A DNA stretch of 64,000 nucleotides from Hymenobacter rubidus (GCF_016734815.1 NZ_JAERQF010000016.1:1-64000); one strand, 5' to 3'. Positions 1-7,982 are shown, counted from the first letter of the stretch. Made by a program: numbers and translations. The notes: generated by a model from the sequence alone, not told the origin.

Positions 1-94
1 CAGGTATTTAGAGGGTGTCTGCGTCCCTTTAAACGTCACGCTTGAACGTCCTGCTCATTTGGCGTCCGTGCGCCAAAGTTTCTCTATGATTTTG

Positions 95-185
95 TCAGGC
101 TCCCCTCTCCTTTGGAGAGGGGCCGGGGGTGAGGCGCTACGTCAGAACGAAGCGGGCAAGATGCTTCGCTGCGCTCTGCATGACC
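95..185. repeat. Family C hairpin plus half of a family A repeat
   Basis: Positions 97-134 carry a hairpin with the arms CCCCTCTCC and GGAGAGGGG followed by CCGGGGGTGAGG. The same string recurs at 24595-24736, where it forms a much longer inverted repeat. Positions 158-185 match one arm of the family A palindrome (GATGCTTCGCTGCGCTCTGC). An open frame runs through both into the aldo/keto reductase gene, but this part reads like repeat DNA and is not family-conserved protein. Nothing else is recognised in 1-94. Confidence 0.7.
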
Positions 186-235
186 GCCTAAACCCCTGCC
201 CAAACCACAACCAAACCTCTTACCAACCCTTTCCA

Positions 236-1111
236 ATGCCCACCAACACCATCACCATTGCCCCTAACTCGGCCCAGCCGCTCACCGTCAACCGCCTGGG
301 CTACGGCACCATGCGCCTCACCGGCCCCGGCATCTGGGGCGAGCTGGCCGACCGGCCGCAAGCCCTGGAAATCCTGAAAACCGCCGTGGCCAGCGGCGTC
401 AACTTCCTCGACACAGCCGATTACTACGGCGAAGACGTGACCAACCGATTGATTGCCGAGGCGCTGCACCCGTATGCGAAAGACCTGGTTATCTGCACCA
501 AAGTAGGCGGCGCCCGCAAGCCCGACAAGAGCTGGATTCCCTTCGCCCGGCCCGAAAACCTGCGCAGCAGCATCGAAAACAACCTGCGCACGCTCCGCCA
601 GGAGCAGATTCAGCTGGTTCACTTCCGGGTGCTGCCGGGCGGCGACGTGCCCTTTGCCGAGTCGATGGGCGCGATGTACGAGCTGCAGCGCGAAGGCAAA
701 ATCCTGCACGTGGGCGTGAGCAACGTGACCCCCGAGGAGCTGACCGCCGCCCTGCAAATGGGCGAGGTGGCCAGCGTGGAAAACATGTACGGCTACGCCC
801 AGCGCACCACCCTCGACGACGGCCACGGCGAAACCCGCGGCGGCGAGGTGCTGCCCCTGTGCGAGCAGCACGGCATTCCGCTGGTGCCTTTCTTCTCGCT
901 GGTGCACGGCCTGCCCAAAGCCGGCGACAAGCTGGCCGAAATGGCCCGCCAGCGCGGCGTAACTGAAGCCCAGCTCAATATTGCCTGGCTGCTGCACAAG
1001 TCGCCCCTGCTGCTGCCCATTCCCGGCACCTCGTCGCTGGCCCACCTGCGCGAGAACCTGGCCGCGGCTGATATTCAGTTGAGCGCCGAGGATATGGAGT
1101 ATTTGGGGTAG
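236..1111 (+). CDS. Aldo/keto reductase
   Basis: A cytoplasmic NAD(P)H-dependent oxidoreductase of the aldo/keto reductase superfamily, 291 residues, predicted to reduce aldehydes or ketones. The catalytic tetrad is visible: Asp59 and Tyr64 in LDTADYYG, Lys89 in CTKVG and His129 in QLVHF. The C-terminal half has the usual GVSN strand and the IPGTSS cofactor-binding segment. I chose the ATG at 236 because the frame upstream translates intergenic repeat DNA and because homologous proteins start shortly before the RLGYGTMRLTG strand. It is followed by a family A palindrome and then an AraC-type regulator. The substrate cannot be read from sequence. Confidence 0.9.
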   Translation: MPTNTITIAPNSAQPLTVNRLGYGTMRLTGPGIWGELADRPQALEILKTAVASGVNFLDTADYYGEDVTNRLIAEALHPYAKDLVICTKVGGARKPDKSWIPFARPENLRSSIENNLRTLRQEQIQLVHFRVLPGGDVPFAESMGAMYELQREGKILHVGVSNVTPEELTAALQMGEVASVENMYGYAQRTTLDDGHGETRGGEVLPLCEQHGIPLVPFFSLVHGLPKAGDKLAEMARQRGVTEAQLNIAWLLHKSPLLLPIPGTSSLAHLRENLAAADIQLSAEDMEYLG

Positions 1112-1138
1112 CCAGAATTGGCTAAAGTATAGGGAAAT

Positions 1139-1249
1139 AGAACGGTCATGCTGAGCGCAGCCGAAGCATTTCTACTGCGCAACTAATCCAATTTACAGGA
1201 TTTACTATTGCGGTAGAGATGCTTCGGCTGCGCTCAGCATGACCGTTCT
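1139..1249. repeat. Family A palindromic intergenic repeat, copy A1
   Basis: Long inverted repeat: the left arm begins AGAACGGTCATGCTGAGCGC and the right arm is its near-perfect complement, separated by an AT-richer loop. It lies between the aldo/keto reductase and AraC genes and may form a strong hairpin in RNA. Thirteen full copies occur in this window. Confidence 0.9.
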
Positions 1250-1302
1250 TTTGTTCGCAGACACGTTCTGTTGAGCGCGTACACTCGCAAACATCCTAGT
1301 TT

Positions 1303-1338
1303 CGCCTCATGCCCACGCTTCGCCTCATGCCCACGCTT
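1303..1338 (+). repeat. Tandem 18-bp duplication carrying two start codons
   Basis: The unit CGCCTCATGCCCACGCTT occurs twice, head to tail (1303-1320 and 1321-1338). Each unit contains an in-frame ATG, so the regulator gene has alternative starts at 1309 and 1327. The duplication is exact. Confidence 0.95.
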
Positions 1339-2217
1339 CTCCTCGACCAGCTCATCCCGCTTTACCCCCTGACGGCGCCGGACGCTCCCGGCAATCGCCA
1401 CTTCCAGCTAACGCGAGACGAAGGCCAGCAGCCGGCTTTCCGGCAAAACATGCTGCAGCCGCACCGCAAGGACTATTACCACTTGGTATACGTGCAGCGC
1501 GGCGGCAGCCGGCACTGGGTCGATATGACGCCCTATGAGCTGAAGGAAAACGCGCTGTATTTCTCGGCGCCCGGCCAGCTGCAGCTCAAGGAAAAGCTCG
1601 CGCCGCTGTGGGGCGTCAGCGTGGCGTTTACGCGCGAGTTTCTGGCCCGGCAGCCGGCCGCGCTGGCGCAGCTGCCCCTGCTCCTCAACCCCCAGAACGG
1701 CCACGAACTGCTCCTCACGCCCGCCGACGTGGCTTTTGTGGAAGACCTGCTGGCCAAGCTCGAAGCCGAGTACCAGCGCTCCGGCGAGTGGCAGCAGGCC
1801 ATGCTGAGCGCCCACCTGACGGTGCTGCTCACCTACCTCAGCCGCTTATACACGGAGCAGTTTCCGGGCGGCGAGCCCTCGGCCGACCAACTGCTGGTGC
1901 GGAAATTTCGGGCCCGGATTGAGGAGGATTTCCGCGAGCGGCACGAGGTGGGCGCGTACGCGGCCTTGCTCCACATCTCGGCCGGGCACCTGAGCGAGGT
2001 GGTGAAGGCCCAGAGCGGCAAGCCGGCCATTGCCCACATCCAGGAGCGGCTGGTGCTGGAAGCCCGGCGCCTGCTGTTCCACACGCCGCAGTCGGTAAAG
2101 GAAATTGCCTACGACCTCGGGTTTGCGGATGCGTCTTACTTCAGCCGCTTCTTCAAGCGCGAAACCGGCCTCACCCCGGCCGGGTACCGCGCCAGCAACC
2201 GCGAAATGTACCCGTGA
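1309..2217 (+). CDS. AraC family transcriptional regulator
   Basis: A 302-residue (or 296-residue) DNA-binding regulator. The N-terminal two thirds resemble the cupin-like effector domain of AraC proteins (HLVYVQRGGSRHW region). The last 100 residues form the double helix-turn-helix, ending in the signature EIAYDLGFADASYFSRFFKR and GLTPAGYR. Two ATG codons at 1309 and 1327 are created by an 18-bp tandem duplication. A box close to TAnnTTTG (TAGTTTCG) lies near 1297 and would suit the later start. An SDR gene follows 76 bp downstream with its own promoter-like box, so regulation of that neighbour is plausible but unproven. Confidence 0.92.
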   Translation: MPTLRLMPTLLLDQLIPLYPLTAPDAPGNRHFQLTRDEGQQPAFRQNMLQPHRKDYYHLVYVQRGGSRHWVDMTPYELKENALYFSAPGQLQLKEKLAPLWGVSVAFTREFLARQPAALAQLPLLLNPQNGHELLLTPADVAFVEDLLAKLEAEYQRSGEWQQAMLSAHLTVLLTYLSRLYTEQFPGGEPSADQLLVRKFRARIEEDFRERHEVGAYAALLHISAGHLSEVVKAQSGKPAIAHIQERLVLEARRLLFHTPQSVKEIAYDLGFADASYFSRFFKRETGLTPAGYRASNREMYP

Positions 2218-2256
2218 TGCCGCGGAATGTGCCACAGCGGCGCTAATCGGGCCCGG

Positions 2257-2264
2257 TAATTTTG
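2257..2264 (+). promoter_or_regulatory. Bacteroidota-type -7 promoter box TAATTTTG
   Basis: An exact TAnnTTTG match lies 30 bp upstream of the SDR start at 2294. No clear -33 TTTG element is seen at the expected distance, so this is a suggestion based on one half of the consensus. Confidence 0.5.
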
Positions 2265-2293
2265 TGCGATTCAATCAAGTAACCCCCTTCATC

Positions 2294-3037
2294 ATGAAGA
2301 CAGCCCTGATTACCGGCGCCAACAAAAGCATCGGTTTTGAAGCCGCCCGCCTGCTCCTGCAAAACGGCTATTACGTGTACCTCGGCAGCCGCGACCTCGA
2401 AAACGGCCGCCAAGCCGTGGCCCAGCTCCACGCCGAAGGCCTCTCCAACGTGGAGCCCGTGCAGCTCGACGTAGCCAACCCCGCCTCGGTGCAAGCCGCC
2501 CGCGAAGCCGTCGGCCGGAAGACGCCCGTCCTCGATGTACTCATCAACAACGCCGGCATCAACGGCGGCATGCCGCAGTCGGCCCTTGAGTCTCCCATCA
2601 GCCAATTTCAAAAGGTATTCGACACAAACTTCTTCGGCGTGATATCCGTCACGCAGGCGTTCCTCGACCTGCTGCGGCAGTCGCCGGCGCCCCGCATCGT
2701 GAACGTGAGCTCCGCCCAGGGCTCGCTCACCCTGCACAGCGACCCCATGCACGGCTACAAGTACTACAACCACAAAGCGGCCGTGTATCACTCCTCCAAG
2801 TCGGCCCTCAACATGTACACCATCAACCTGGCCTACGAGCTGCGCGACACGCCCTTCAAAGTGAACGCCGTGGACCCCGGCTTCGTGGCCACCGATTTCA
2901 ACGGCCACCGCGGCACCGGCACCGTGCAGGAAGCCGGCGCCCGCGTGGTGAAATACGCCCTCATTGGTGCCGACGGCCCCACCGGCAAATTCGTGAGTGA
3001 GGAATACAACCCGGCCACCGGCAAGATTCCGTGGTAG
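2294..3037 (+). CDS. Short-chain dehydrogenase/reductase (SDR)
   Basis: A 247-residue classical SDR, a cytoplasmic NAD(P)(H)-dependent oxidoreductase. The Rossmann glycine motif TGANKSIG is at the N terminus, NNAG follows in the INNAGIN strand, and the catalytic Ser-Tyr-Lys set is seen in NVSSAQGS and YHSSK. The start at 2294 is chosen because the protein begins directly with the first beta strand (MKTALITG) and a TAnnTTTG box lies 30 bp upstream. The frame continues upstream only as antisense or overlapping reading of the AraC gene. The neighbouring AraC gene on the same strand may control it. Confidence 0.93.
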   Translation: MKTALITGANKSIGFEAARLLLQNGYYVYLGSRDLENGRQAVAQLHAEGLSNVEPVQLDVANPASVQAAREAVGRKTPVLDVLINNAGINGGMPQSALESPISQFQKVFDTNFFGVISVTQAFLDLLRQSPAPRIVNVSSAQGSLTLHSDPMHGYKYYNHKAAVYHSSKSALNMYTINLAYELRDTPFKVNAVDPGFVATDFNGHRGTGTVQEAGARVVKYALIGADGPTGKFVSEEYNPATGKIPW

Positions 3038-3110
3038 AAACGTCCCACCCGCGCGGCCGAAATAGCAAGTGGCTGAGCTTCCGAAGCTTCTTAGTTTCTT
3101 GAGCTTTTAG

Positions 3111-3282
3111 GCCGTCATGCAGCGCGTAGCGAAGCATCTCTACCGCGCCGTCTGTCATCCTGAGCGCAGCGAAGGACCTTATCAAGCCAGAACATGCCGT
3201 TCAAACGTGATAAGATGCTTCGCTTTGCTCAGCATGACAGCCGGTGCGGTAAAGATGCTTCGCTGCGTTCTGCATGACCGGC
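3111..3282. repeat. Nested family A palindromes, copy A2
   Basis: Two palindromes are nested. The outer arms are 3111-3150 and 3243-3282. The inner arms are 3152-3184 and 3208-3240, and each arm resembles the family A arm (GAAGCATCTC or GATGCTTCG with CAGCATGAC). This is what one element inserted into the loop of another would leave. Confidence 0.85.
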
Positions 3283-3304
3283 TGTTAATTCGCTATCCCT
3301 ATCC

Positions 3305-4237
3305 TTATTCCAGCGTAAACACGGCCTTGCCGGCAATGCCGCCCTTCGCCACCTCCGCATACGCCCGCTGAAAATCCGCCAGCGGGTAGGTAGCCCCAAT
3401 AGCCACGTTGAGGTTGCTGGTGGCCAAGGTGGTGAGGTAGGCTGCTTTGGGCTTGAGCAGCAGCACGCGGTACTTCTGTTTCGAAAACAGGTTGTGCCAG
3501 AACGAGCCGAGGATTTCCTTCACACCCGGTGCCGAGTGCACGTACACCCCGGCGGGCGTGAGCAGGGGCCGGGCCTGCGCAAAGGGCAACTGGCCCGACA
3601 AATCCAGCACGGCATCGAAGCGCCGCCCGAGGCTGTGCACCGACTGCTCCCGGTAGTTGAGCACGGCATCGGCGCCCCACTGCCGGGCCGCGGCCAGGCC
3701 GGCCGGGCCCACCACGGCCGTCACCCGCGCGCCCTGGCGCTTAGCCAGCTGCGTGGCCACCATGCCGATGCCGCCACTGGCCCCGTTGATGAGCAGCTCG
3801 GTGCCGGGCCGCAGCTTGATAAGCTGCTCAAACACCTGCAGCGCCGACGACCCCACCACCGGCAGGGCCGCTGCCTGCGCAAAGGACAGCCCGGCCGGCT
3901 TGCGGGCCACCTGCTGTTCGGTCACCATCACATACTCGGCCAGGGCCCCGCCCTTCAGCGGGTCCAACAGCCCAAATACCTCCTGGCCGGGCTGGAAAGC
4001 GTGCACGGCAGCGCCCACGCGCTCCACAGTGCCGGCAAAGTCGATGCCGACGCCTTTGGGCAGCTTCGAGCCGGCTACCAGCTTCATTTCGCCGGCCCGA
4101 ATCTTCCAGTCCAGCGGGTTCAGGCTCACGGCCCGCACGCGCACCAGCAACTCGTTGGGCCCCACCACGGGCTGGGGCACTTCCACCAGTTGCAGCACCT
4201 CGGGGCCGCCGTACTGGCTATACATTACTTTTTTCAT
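3305..4237 (-). CDS. NAD(P)-dependent alcohol dehydrogenase, quinone-oxidoreductase type
   Basis: A 310-residue member of the medium-chain dehydrogenase/reductase superfamily, cytoplasmic. The N-terminal GroES-like domain is recognisable (VGPNELLVRVRAVSLNPLDW, then GIDFAGTVERVG). The nucleotide-binding domain shows INGASGGIGMVATQLAK. The zinc-binding cysteines of true alcohol dehydrogenases are absent, so it belongs with NADPH:quinone reductase or enone reductase-like proteins. The start MKKVMYSQYGGPEVL is typical of the family. It is convergent with the upstream SDR and separated from it by a nested palindrome. Substrate unknown. Confidence 0.9.
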   Translation of the reverse strand: MKKVMYSQYGGPEVLQLVEVPQPVVGPNELLVRVRAVSLNPLDWKIRAGEMKLVAGSKLPKGVGIDFAGTVERVGAAVHAFQPGQEVFGLLDPLKGGALAEYVMVTEQQVARKPAGLSFAQAAALPVVGSSALQVFEQLIKLRPGTELLINGASGGIGMVATQLAKRQGARVTAVVGPAGLAAARQWGADAVLNYREQSVHSLGRRFDAVLDLSGQLPFAQARPLLTPAGVYVHSAPGVKEILGSFWHNLFSKQKYRVLLLKPKAAYLTTLATSNLNVAIGATYPLADFQRAYAEVAKGGIAGKAVFTLE

Positions 4238-4290
4238 GGCAAAGAAGAAAACAGGTTTGGGATAACCAACCGCATGTTGGGAATTGAAAA

Positions 4291-4383
4291 ACCGTCATGC
4301 AGAGCGCAGCGAAGCATCTCGCGTGCAGTAGTAAATAATTGCGTTGCGCACGCGAGATGCTTCGCTGCGCTCTGCATGACGGT
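4291..4383. repeat. Family A palindromic intergenic repeat, copy A3
   Basis: Arms ACCGTCATGCAGAGCGCAGC and the complement ending GCATGACGGT, with a loop carrying GTAGTAAATAATTGCG, a loop string also seen in copy A8. It lies just downstream of the frameshifted cupin gene. Confidence 0.9.
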
Positions 4384-4415
4384 CTGAAGGCCGGCCGCCA
4401 CCCCCGCGCCGGGGC

Positions 4416-4921
4416 TTACCGGGCGGGCTGGTCGAAGTAAGTGGGCGCAAATACCTCCTGGCCGTAGCGGCGGGCGATGTCCTGCAGGCGGGCAATGTCG
4501 GCCGGTTCGAGCGGGGCGGGGGCAGGAAGGTGCCCGGCGCCACCGGCTGGCCCGCTTCGGCAAACATCTCCTCGGTGCCGGCCGGGGCCACGATGCACAG
4601 CAGGTGCGCCACCGCGGCCGACTCGTTCTTGAAATTGTGGACGGCCCCGCCCTTGGCAATGTTGATGAACGTGCCGACGCCAGCCGTGTAGGTCTGGGTG
4701 TCGGAGCGCACCACCACCTCGCCCTCGATGACGAAGAAGTTTTCCTGCACCTCGGCGTGGGCGTGCGGAGCGGGCCCGCCGCCGGGCGGCACCAGCATAT
4801 CGATGACGGCGTAGGCGTCGCCGGTTTGCGCGCCGCTCAGCAGCGTGCGGTAGGTGTTGCCGGCCAGCGACACGGTAGGCCCGGCCTGCGGTTCCAGAAT
4901 CTCAACGGCAGTAGGTCGCAT
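4416..4921 (-). pseudogene. Cupin-domain protein, frameshifted near its C terminus
   Basis: The first 136 residues encode a small cupin: metal-ligand motif HAHAEVQENFFVIEG (His53, His55) and second motif GTFINIAKGGAVHNF (His95). After TFLPPP the frame shifts. The natural-looking C terminus APLEPADIARLQDIARRYGQ, ending at the stop 4416-4418, continues in the -1 frame. The break falls in a C-rich run (complement of about 4513-4530) and fits loss of a single base. Without the frame change the ORF reads into the family A repeat downstream. The start at 4921 follows a divergent promoter region shared with an HxlR regulator. It may be a real pseudogene, a phase-variable tract or a sequencing error. 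Confidence 0.75.
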
Positions 4922-5048
4922 AACGAAAAGGGGTAAGGGGTGAAACAGTGCAGCCGGTGGCTGGCCGGGCGGCAGAGGGGAGCGAAGCCCTCCGCCTAGC
5001 CGGAAAGCTGGCCCCAAATTGCATGTCGCAAAGGTTGGGGCGCTACTG

Positions 5049-5077
5049 TATATTTGTCAAGTACTTACAAATTTGTA
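5049..5077 (+). promoter_or_regulatory. Promoter -7 box with overlapping palindromic operators (HxlR gene)
   Basis: TATATTTG at 5049-5056 is an exact TAnnTTTG box. It abuts AAGTACTT, a perfect 8-bp palindrome at 5059-5066 flanked by TTTGT and ACAAA. TACAAATTTGTA, a perfect 12-bp palindrome, lies at 5066-5077. The pair sits between the divergent cupin and HxlR genes, the usual place for an HxlR operator. Binding is inferred. Confidence 0.6.
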
Positions 5078-5123
5078 GGGTGCCTACCTCCAGGTAAGAA
5101 ACATTGATAATCAGCCCGAAAAA

Positions 5124-5447
5124 ATGTCAACAATTCCGCGCGATACCGCCCATTGCCCCGTGCGCAAGGCCATGAACCTAATTGGCAGCAAATGGAAGGT
5201 GCTGCTGCTCGAAAACCTGCGCGACGGCCTCAAGCGCTACGGCGAGCTGAAGCGCCTGCTGCCCGACATCAGCGAGAAGGTGCTCATCCAGGAGCTGAAA
5301 GACCTGGTGGCCAGCGGCCTGATAGCCAAGCACGCCTACCCCGAAATCCCGCCCCGCGTGGAGTACGAGCTGACCGACAGCGGCCGCCAGGCCCTGCCGA
5401 TTGTGGACAGCCTGGTGGCCTTCGGCAAGCAGCACCTGGCCGCCTAG
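5124..5447 (+). CDS. HxlR family winged-helix transcriptional regulator
   Basis: A 107-residue dimeric DNA-binding regulator. The HxlR pattern is clear: CPVRKAMNLIGSKWKVLLLE at the N terminus with the conserved Cys11, then RYGELKRLLPDISEKVLIQEL (recognition helix) and the wing YPEIPPRVEYELT. Family members with this lone N-terminal cysteine often sense reactive aldehydes, quinones or oxidants. It is divergent from the damaged cupin gene, and two palindromes lie in the intergenic region. It probably represses itself and the cupin gene. A hairpin terminator at 5518-5550 follows. Confidence 0.92.
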   Translation: MSTIPRDTAHCPVRKAMNLIGSKWKVLLLENLRDGLKRYGELKRLLPDISEKVLIQELKDLVASGLIAKHAYPEIPPRVEYELTDSGRQALPIVDSLVAFGKQHLAA

Positions 5448-5517
5448 CGCCGGGCCCGCGCCCGCGCCACCAAACCCAGCCGGCCGCGCGGCATCACGTC
5501 GGAGCTACTGAAAACCA

Positions 5518-5550
5518 AAGCGGCGGAAGCTACGGGAGCTTCCGCCGCTT
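5518..5550. terminator. Bidirectional hairpin between convergent HxlR genes
   Basis: AAGCGGCGGAAGC and GCTTCCGCCGCTT pair perfectly across a 7-base loop (TACGGGA). It lies between the 3' ends of the two convergent HxlR genes. A related hairpin follows the crotonase gene at 7091-7127. Confidence 0.7.
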
Positions 5551-5576
5551 GGCGTGTGGTAACAACGCGTCGAAAC

Positions 5577-5957
5577 TTAGTGGCTGGGCAGTAGAATCTG
5601 CTCCAAGCGTTCGCGGTGCTCGTTGCCCCAGTGGGTCATGGCCTCGATGACGGGCAGTAAGGTGCGGCCAAAATCGGTCAGGCTGTACTCAACCTTCGGG
5701 GGCAGTTGGGGATAAATCGTTTTGCTGATGAGGCCGTGGCGCTCCAGCTCATTTAGCTGCACGTTGAGCACGCGGCGGGTGGCATCGGGGATGTTGCGCT
5801 GCAAGGCACTGGGCCGCTGCACCCCCATCGCAATCTGGTAGAGGAGCGAGGATTTCCATTTGCCGTTGAGCACTTCTTTGGTCAGCACAATGCCGCACTC
5901 AAAGTCTGGCGCAATCTTTTTCTGGTACATAACAAGCAAATCAGGGGCAGAAGGCAT
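5577..5957 (-). CDS. HxlR family winged-helix transcriptional regulator (second copy)
   Basis: A 126-residue HxlR protein, distinct from the one at 5124. It has the family layout: CGIVLTKEVLNGKWKSSLLY, RPSALQRNIPDATRRVLNVQ, then the wing YPQLPPKVEYSLTDFG. The ATG at 5957 is preferred over the one at 5930 because a TAnnTTTG box on this strand (complement of 5981-5988) would give a leader of about 20 bases. The gene is divergent from a crotonase. An inverted repeat (ATAGGG/CCCTAT) brackets the promoter box, suggesting autoregulation and control of the crotonase gene. Confidence 0.92.
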   Translation of the reverse strand: MPSAPDLLVMYQKKIAPDFECGIVLTKEVLNGKWKSSLLYQIAMGVQRPSALQRNIPDATRRVLNVQLNELERHGLISKTIYPQLPPKVEYSLTDFGRTLLPVIEAMTHWGNEHRERLEQILLPSH

Positions 5958-5973
5958 GGTGCCTTTTCCGGCT

Positions 5974-5995
5974 ATAGGGACAAATGTAGCCCTAT
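5974..5995 (-). promoter_or_regulatory. Promoter box bracketed by an inverted repeat (second HxlR gene)
   Basis: On the minus strand TACATTTG (complement of 5981-5988) matches TAnnTTTG. The half-sites ATAGGG (5974-5979) and CCCTAT (5990-5995) lie symmetrically around it. A dimeric repressor bound here would block the promoter. Inferred from sequence only. Confidence 0.55.
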
Positions 5996-6130
5996 GTCAT
6001 AAAAGTATCAATAGGCGATAAAGTTATCCATTCTTGCCCGCCGGAGCGGGGCAGCGGAAGTTTGTGCCCATCATTCAGTCCCGTTTCGGGAGCCTGAGCA
6101 CAATACAATTACCCGCTGTTTATCAAGACC

Positions 6131-7000
6131 ATGCAACCAACCACGCAGGCCCCATCCGCTGGGGCCTACCCCGGCTACCAAGCCTTACACATCACCCTCG
6201 ACCAAGGCCTGGCCACCGTCACCATCGGCCATCCGCCGCTGAATGTGCTGGACATTGCCCTCATCACGGAGCTCATGCGCTTCGTGGCCGCAGTCCGCGC
6301 CGATGAGCAGGTGCGCGTCATCGTGTTTCAGAGCGCCGACCCGGAGTTCTTCATCGCCCACGGCGACATGCGCTTCATTTCGGAGCCGGCGGCGCTGGCG
6401 GAGTTCATGGCTGCCGCCGCGCCGTCGCCGCTCAACCCCATGCAGGAGCTGCACGAGCAGCTGCGCACCCTGCCCCAGGTCACGATTGCCAAGATTGCCG
6501 GCCTGGCGCGGGGCGGCGGCAACGAGCTGCTGCTGGCCCTCGACATGCGTTTTGCCGCCAGCGGGCGCACCGGCCTCGCCCAGCCGGAAGTGCAAATGGG
6601 CATCATTCCCGGCGGGGGCGGCACGCAGTACCTGACGCGCCTGGTGGGCGCGCCGCGGGCGCTGGAGGCCATCCTCGGCTCCGCGCTATTCGATGCGGAG
6701 CTGGCCGAGCGCTACGGCTGGATTAACCGCGCCCTGCCGGCCGGGGAGCTGGATGGCTTCGTGGAGACCCTGGCGCGGCGGATTGCGGCCTTGCCCACGG
6801 GCGTAGCGGCCGCGGCCAAGGCGGCGGTGCAGGCGGCGTCGCTGGGCTCGTTGCAGGAGGGGTTAGCAACCGAAAACGCGTTGATGGGCGGACTCTTCCA
6901 GCTGCCCGCCACCGTAGCGCGAACCGTCCGGGCCCTGGCGGCCGGGGCCCAAACGCGGGAAGGCGAGCGGGACCTGGAAGGGCTGATGAATCGTTTGTAA
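6131..7000 (+). CDS. Enoyl-CoA hydratase/isomerase (crotonase) family protein
   Basis: A 289-residue crotonase-fold enzyme, cytoplasmic, expected to act on a CoA thioester. The oxyanion-hole segments FIAHGD and LARGGGNELLLALDMRFA are present. The two acidic positions of enoyl-CoA hydratases are matched by Glu in GGGNEL and Glu in QPEVQMGIIPGGGGTQ, so hydratase chemistry is possible. It is divergent from an HxlR regulator with an operator-like repeat between them, which suggests a small inducible detoxification or catabolic unit. No other beta-oxidation gene is nearby, so the pathway is unknown. Confidence 0.88.
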   Translation: MQPTTQAPSAGAYPGYQALHITLDQGLATVTIGHPPLNVLDIALITELMRFVAAVRADEQVRVIVFQSADPEFFIAHGDMRFISEPAALAEFMAAAAPSPLNPMQELHEQLRTLPQVTIAKIAGLARGGGNELLLALDMRFAASGRTGLAQPEVQMGIIPGGGGTQYLTRLVGAPRALEAILGSALFDAELAERYGWINRALPAGELDGFVETLARRIAALPTGVAAAAKAAVQAASLGSLQEGLATENALMGGLFQLPATVARTVRALAAGAQTREGERDLEGLMNRL

Positions 7001-7090
7001 CGGGCATCGTCATGGGCGAGCAAGAGCCCAATGCTACCCAGCCACCGGCGAAATCCCTGGTAGCCACCGCTCCGCCTGGTGGCCAAAACG

Positions 7091-7127
7091 AAAAGCGGCT
7101 GAAGCTACGGGAGCTGCCGCCGCTTTC
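7091..7127. terminator. Hairpin terminator after the crotonase gene
   Basis: An imperfect stem, AAAGCGGCTGAAGCT against GAGCTGCCGCCGCTTT, with a 4-base loop. It lies between convergent genes and is similar in sequence to the hairpin at 5518-5550. Confidence 0.6.
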
Positions 7128-7147
7128 CGTTTAGCAGGGTAAAGAAT

Positions 7148-7702
7148 CTACGCCAAGAGCCAGAAGCGCCAGCCGCCCCAATACCGGGCGTAATGCCTGT
7201 TAAATGATTCAAATTGGCTGGTGGTTGGTAAGCTTAGGTTCTTAGCATTGGAGTTGTACGCGGTGCTATCGGCAAATATTTGGTAGCGTTTTAAGGCCAA
7301 ATCATAGGTGAAGTACAGATTTTTATCGGCCTTCGCGCAGAGTACACCGTTGGCAACTTGATAGGAAATAATTTCGGGTTGGTCGATAGTCGTGACGGGC
7401 TCGAAATAGGCCATCGTCCCGTTGATTTGCTCCATTGCCAAGCCGTGACCAAGTGGGATGCGGGCATAATCCCCCAAGCCATGGTCACCCCAAGGGGTAT
7501 TTGCAAGTAAGAGCAGCGCAATTGAAGCGGCGAATCCGCTGCGCCACCAAAGCCTTTTGCCGTTGGAGAGGTATTCGATTAGCCTTGAATCCGGGGAGAA
7601 TCCAGCCCATATTCTGGTCAAAACCAGTACTAGTGTTGCATAAATAGACGCTTGCACTGCAACCTTCAGCAAGGTAAAAAACAGGCCAAATGCGTATTCC
7701 AT
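7148..7702 (-). CDS. Hypothetical membrane-anchored protein
   Basis: Not recognised. The 184-residue product has two hydrophobic stretches near the N terminus (FGLFFTLLKVAVQASIYATL and SGFAASIALLLLA), then a soluble part of about 115 residues with alternating polar and aromatic residues (SYQVANGVLCAKADKNLYFT). The layout suggests an inner-membrane protein with an extracytoplasmic C-terminal domain. Codon use is less GC-rich than its neighbours. It stands alone between convergent and divergent genes, so context gives no role. Confidence 0.65.
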   Translation of the reverse strand: MEYAFGLFFTLLKVAVQASIYATLVLVLTRIWAGFSPDSRLIEYLSNGKRLWWRSGFAASIALLLLANTPWGDHGLGDYARIPLGHGLAMEQINGTMAYFEPVTTIDQPEIISYQVANGVLCAKADKNLYFTYDLALKRYQIFADSTAYNSNAKNLSLPTTSQFESFNRHYARYWGGWRFWLLA

Positions 7703-7982
7703 TAGGTAGTTTTAATGGCGTGCGTTCGGAAGAGGTGCCAAACGCACAAATGTAAAGCCTCCGCAGAAGGGGGGCTCAGCTCTTTTTTCTGCCTCAGCTG
7801 GTCCTTCAGCATCTTCGCTTAGTAACAAAAATTCCGACCTTCGCCACCCCGCTGCCCCAAGCTTCCCCAGCCCCGCCAGCGGCTTCCCGATGCTCGCCAA
7901 CGGCTTCCGGACACCCGCTAACCGTTTCGCGACCACAAACCTTTCGTCCGGACGACACACCTTTGCGAACTTCACGGACCTT

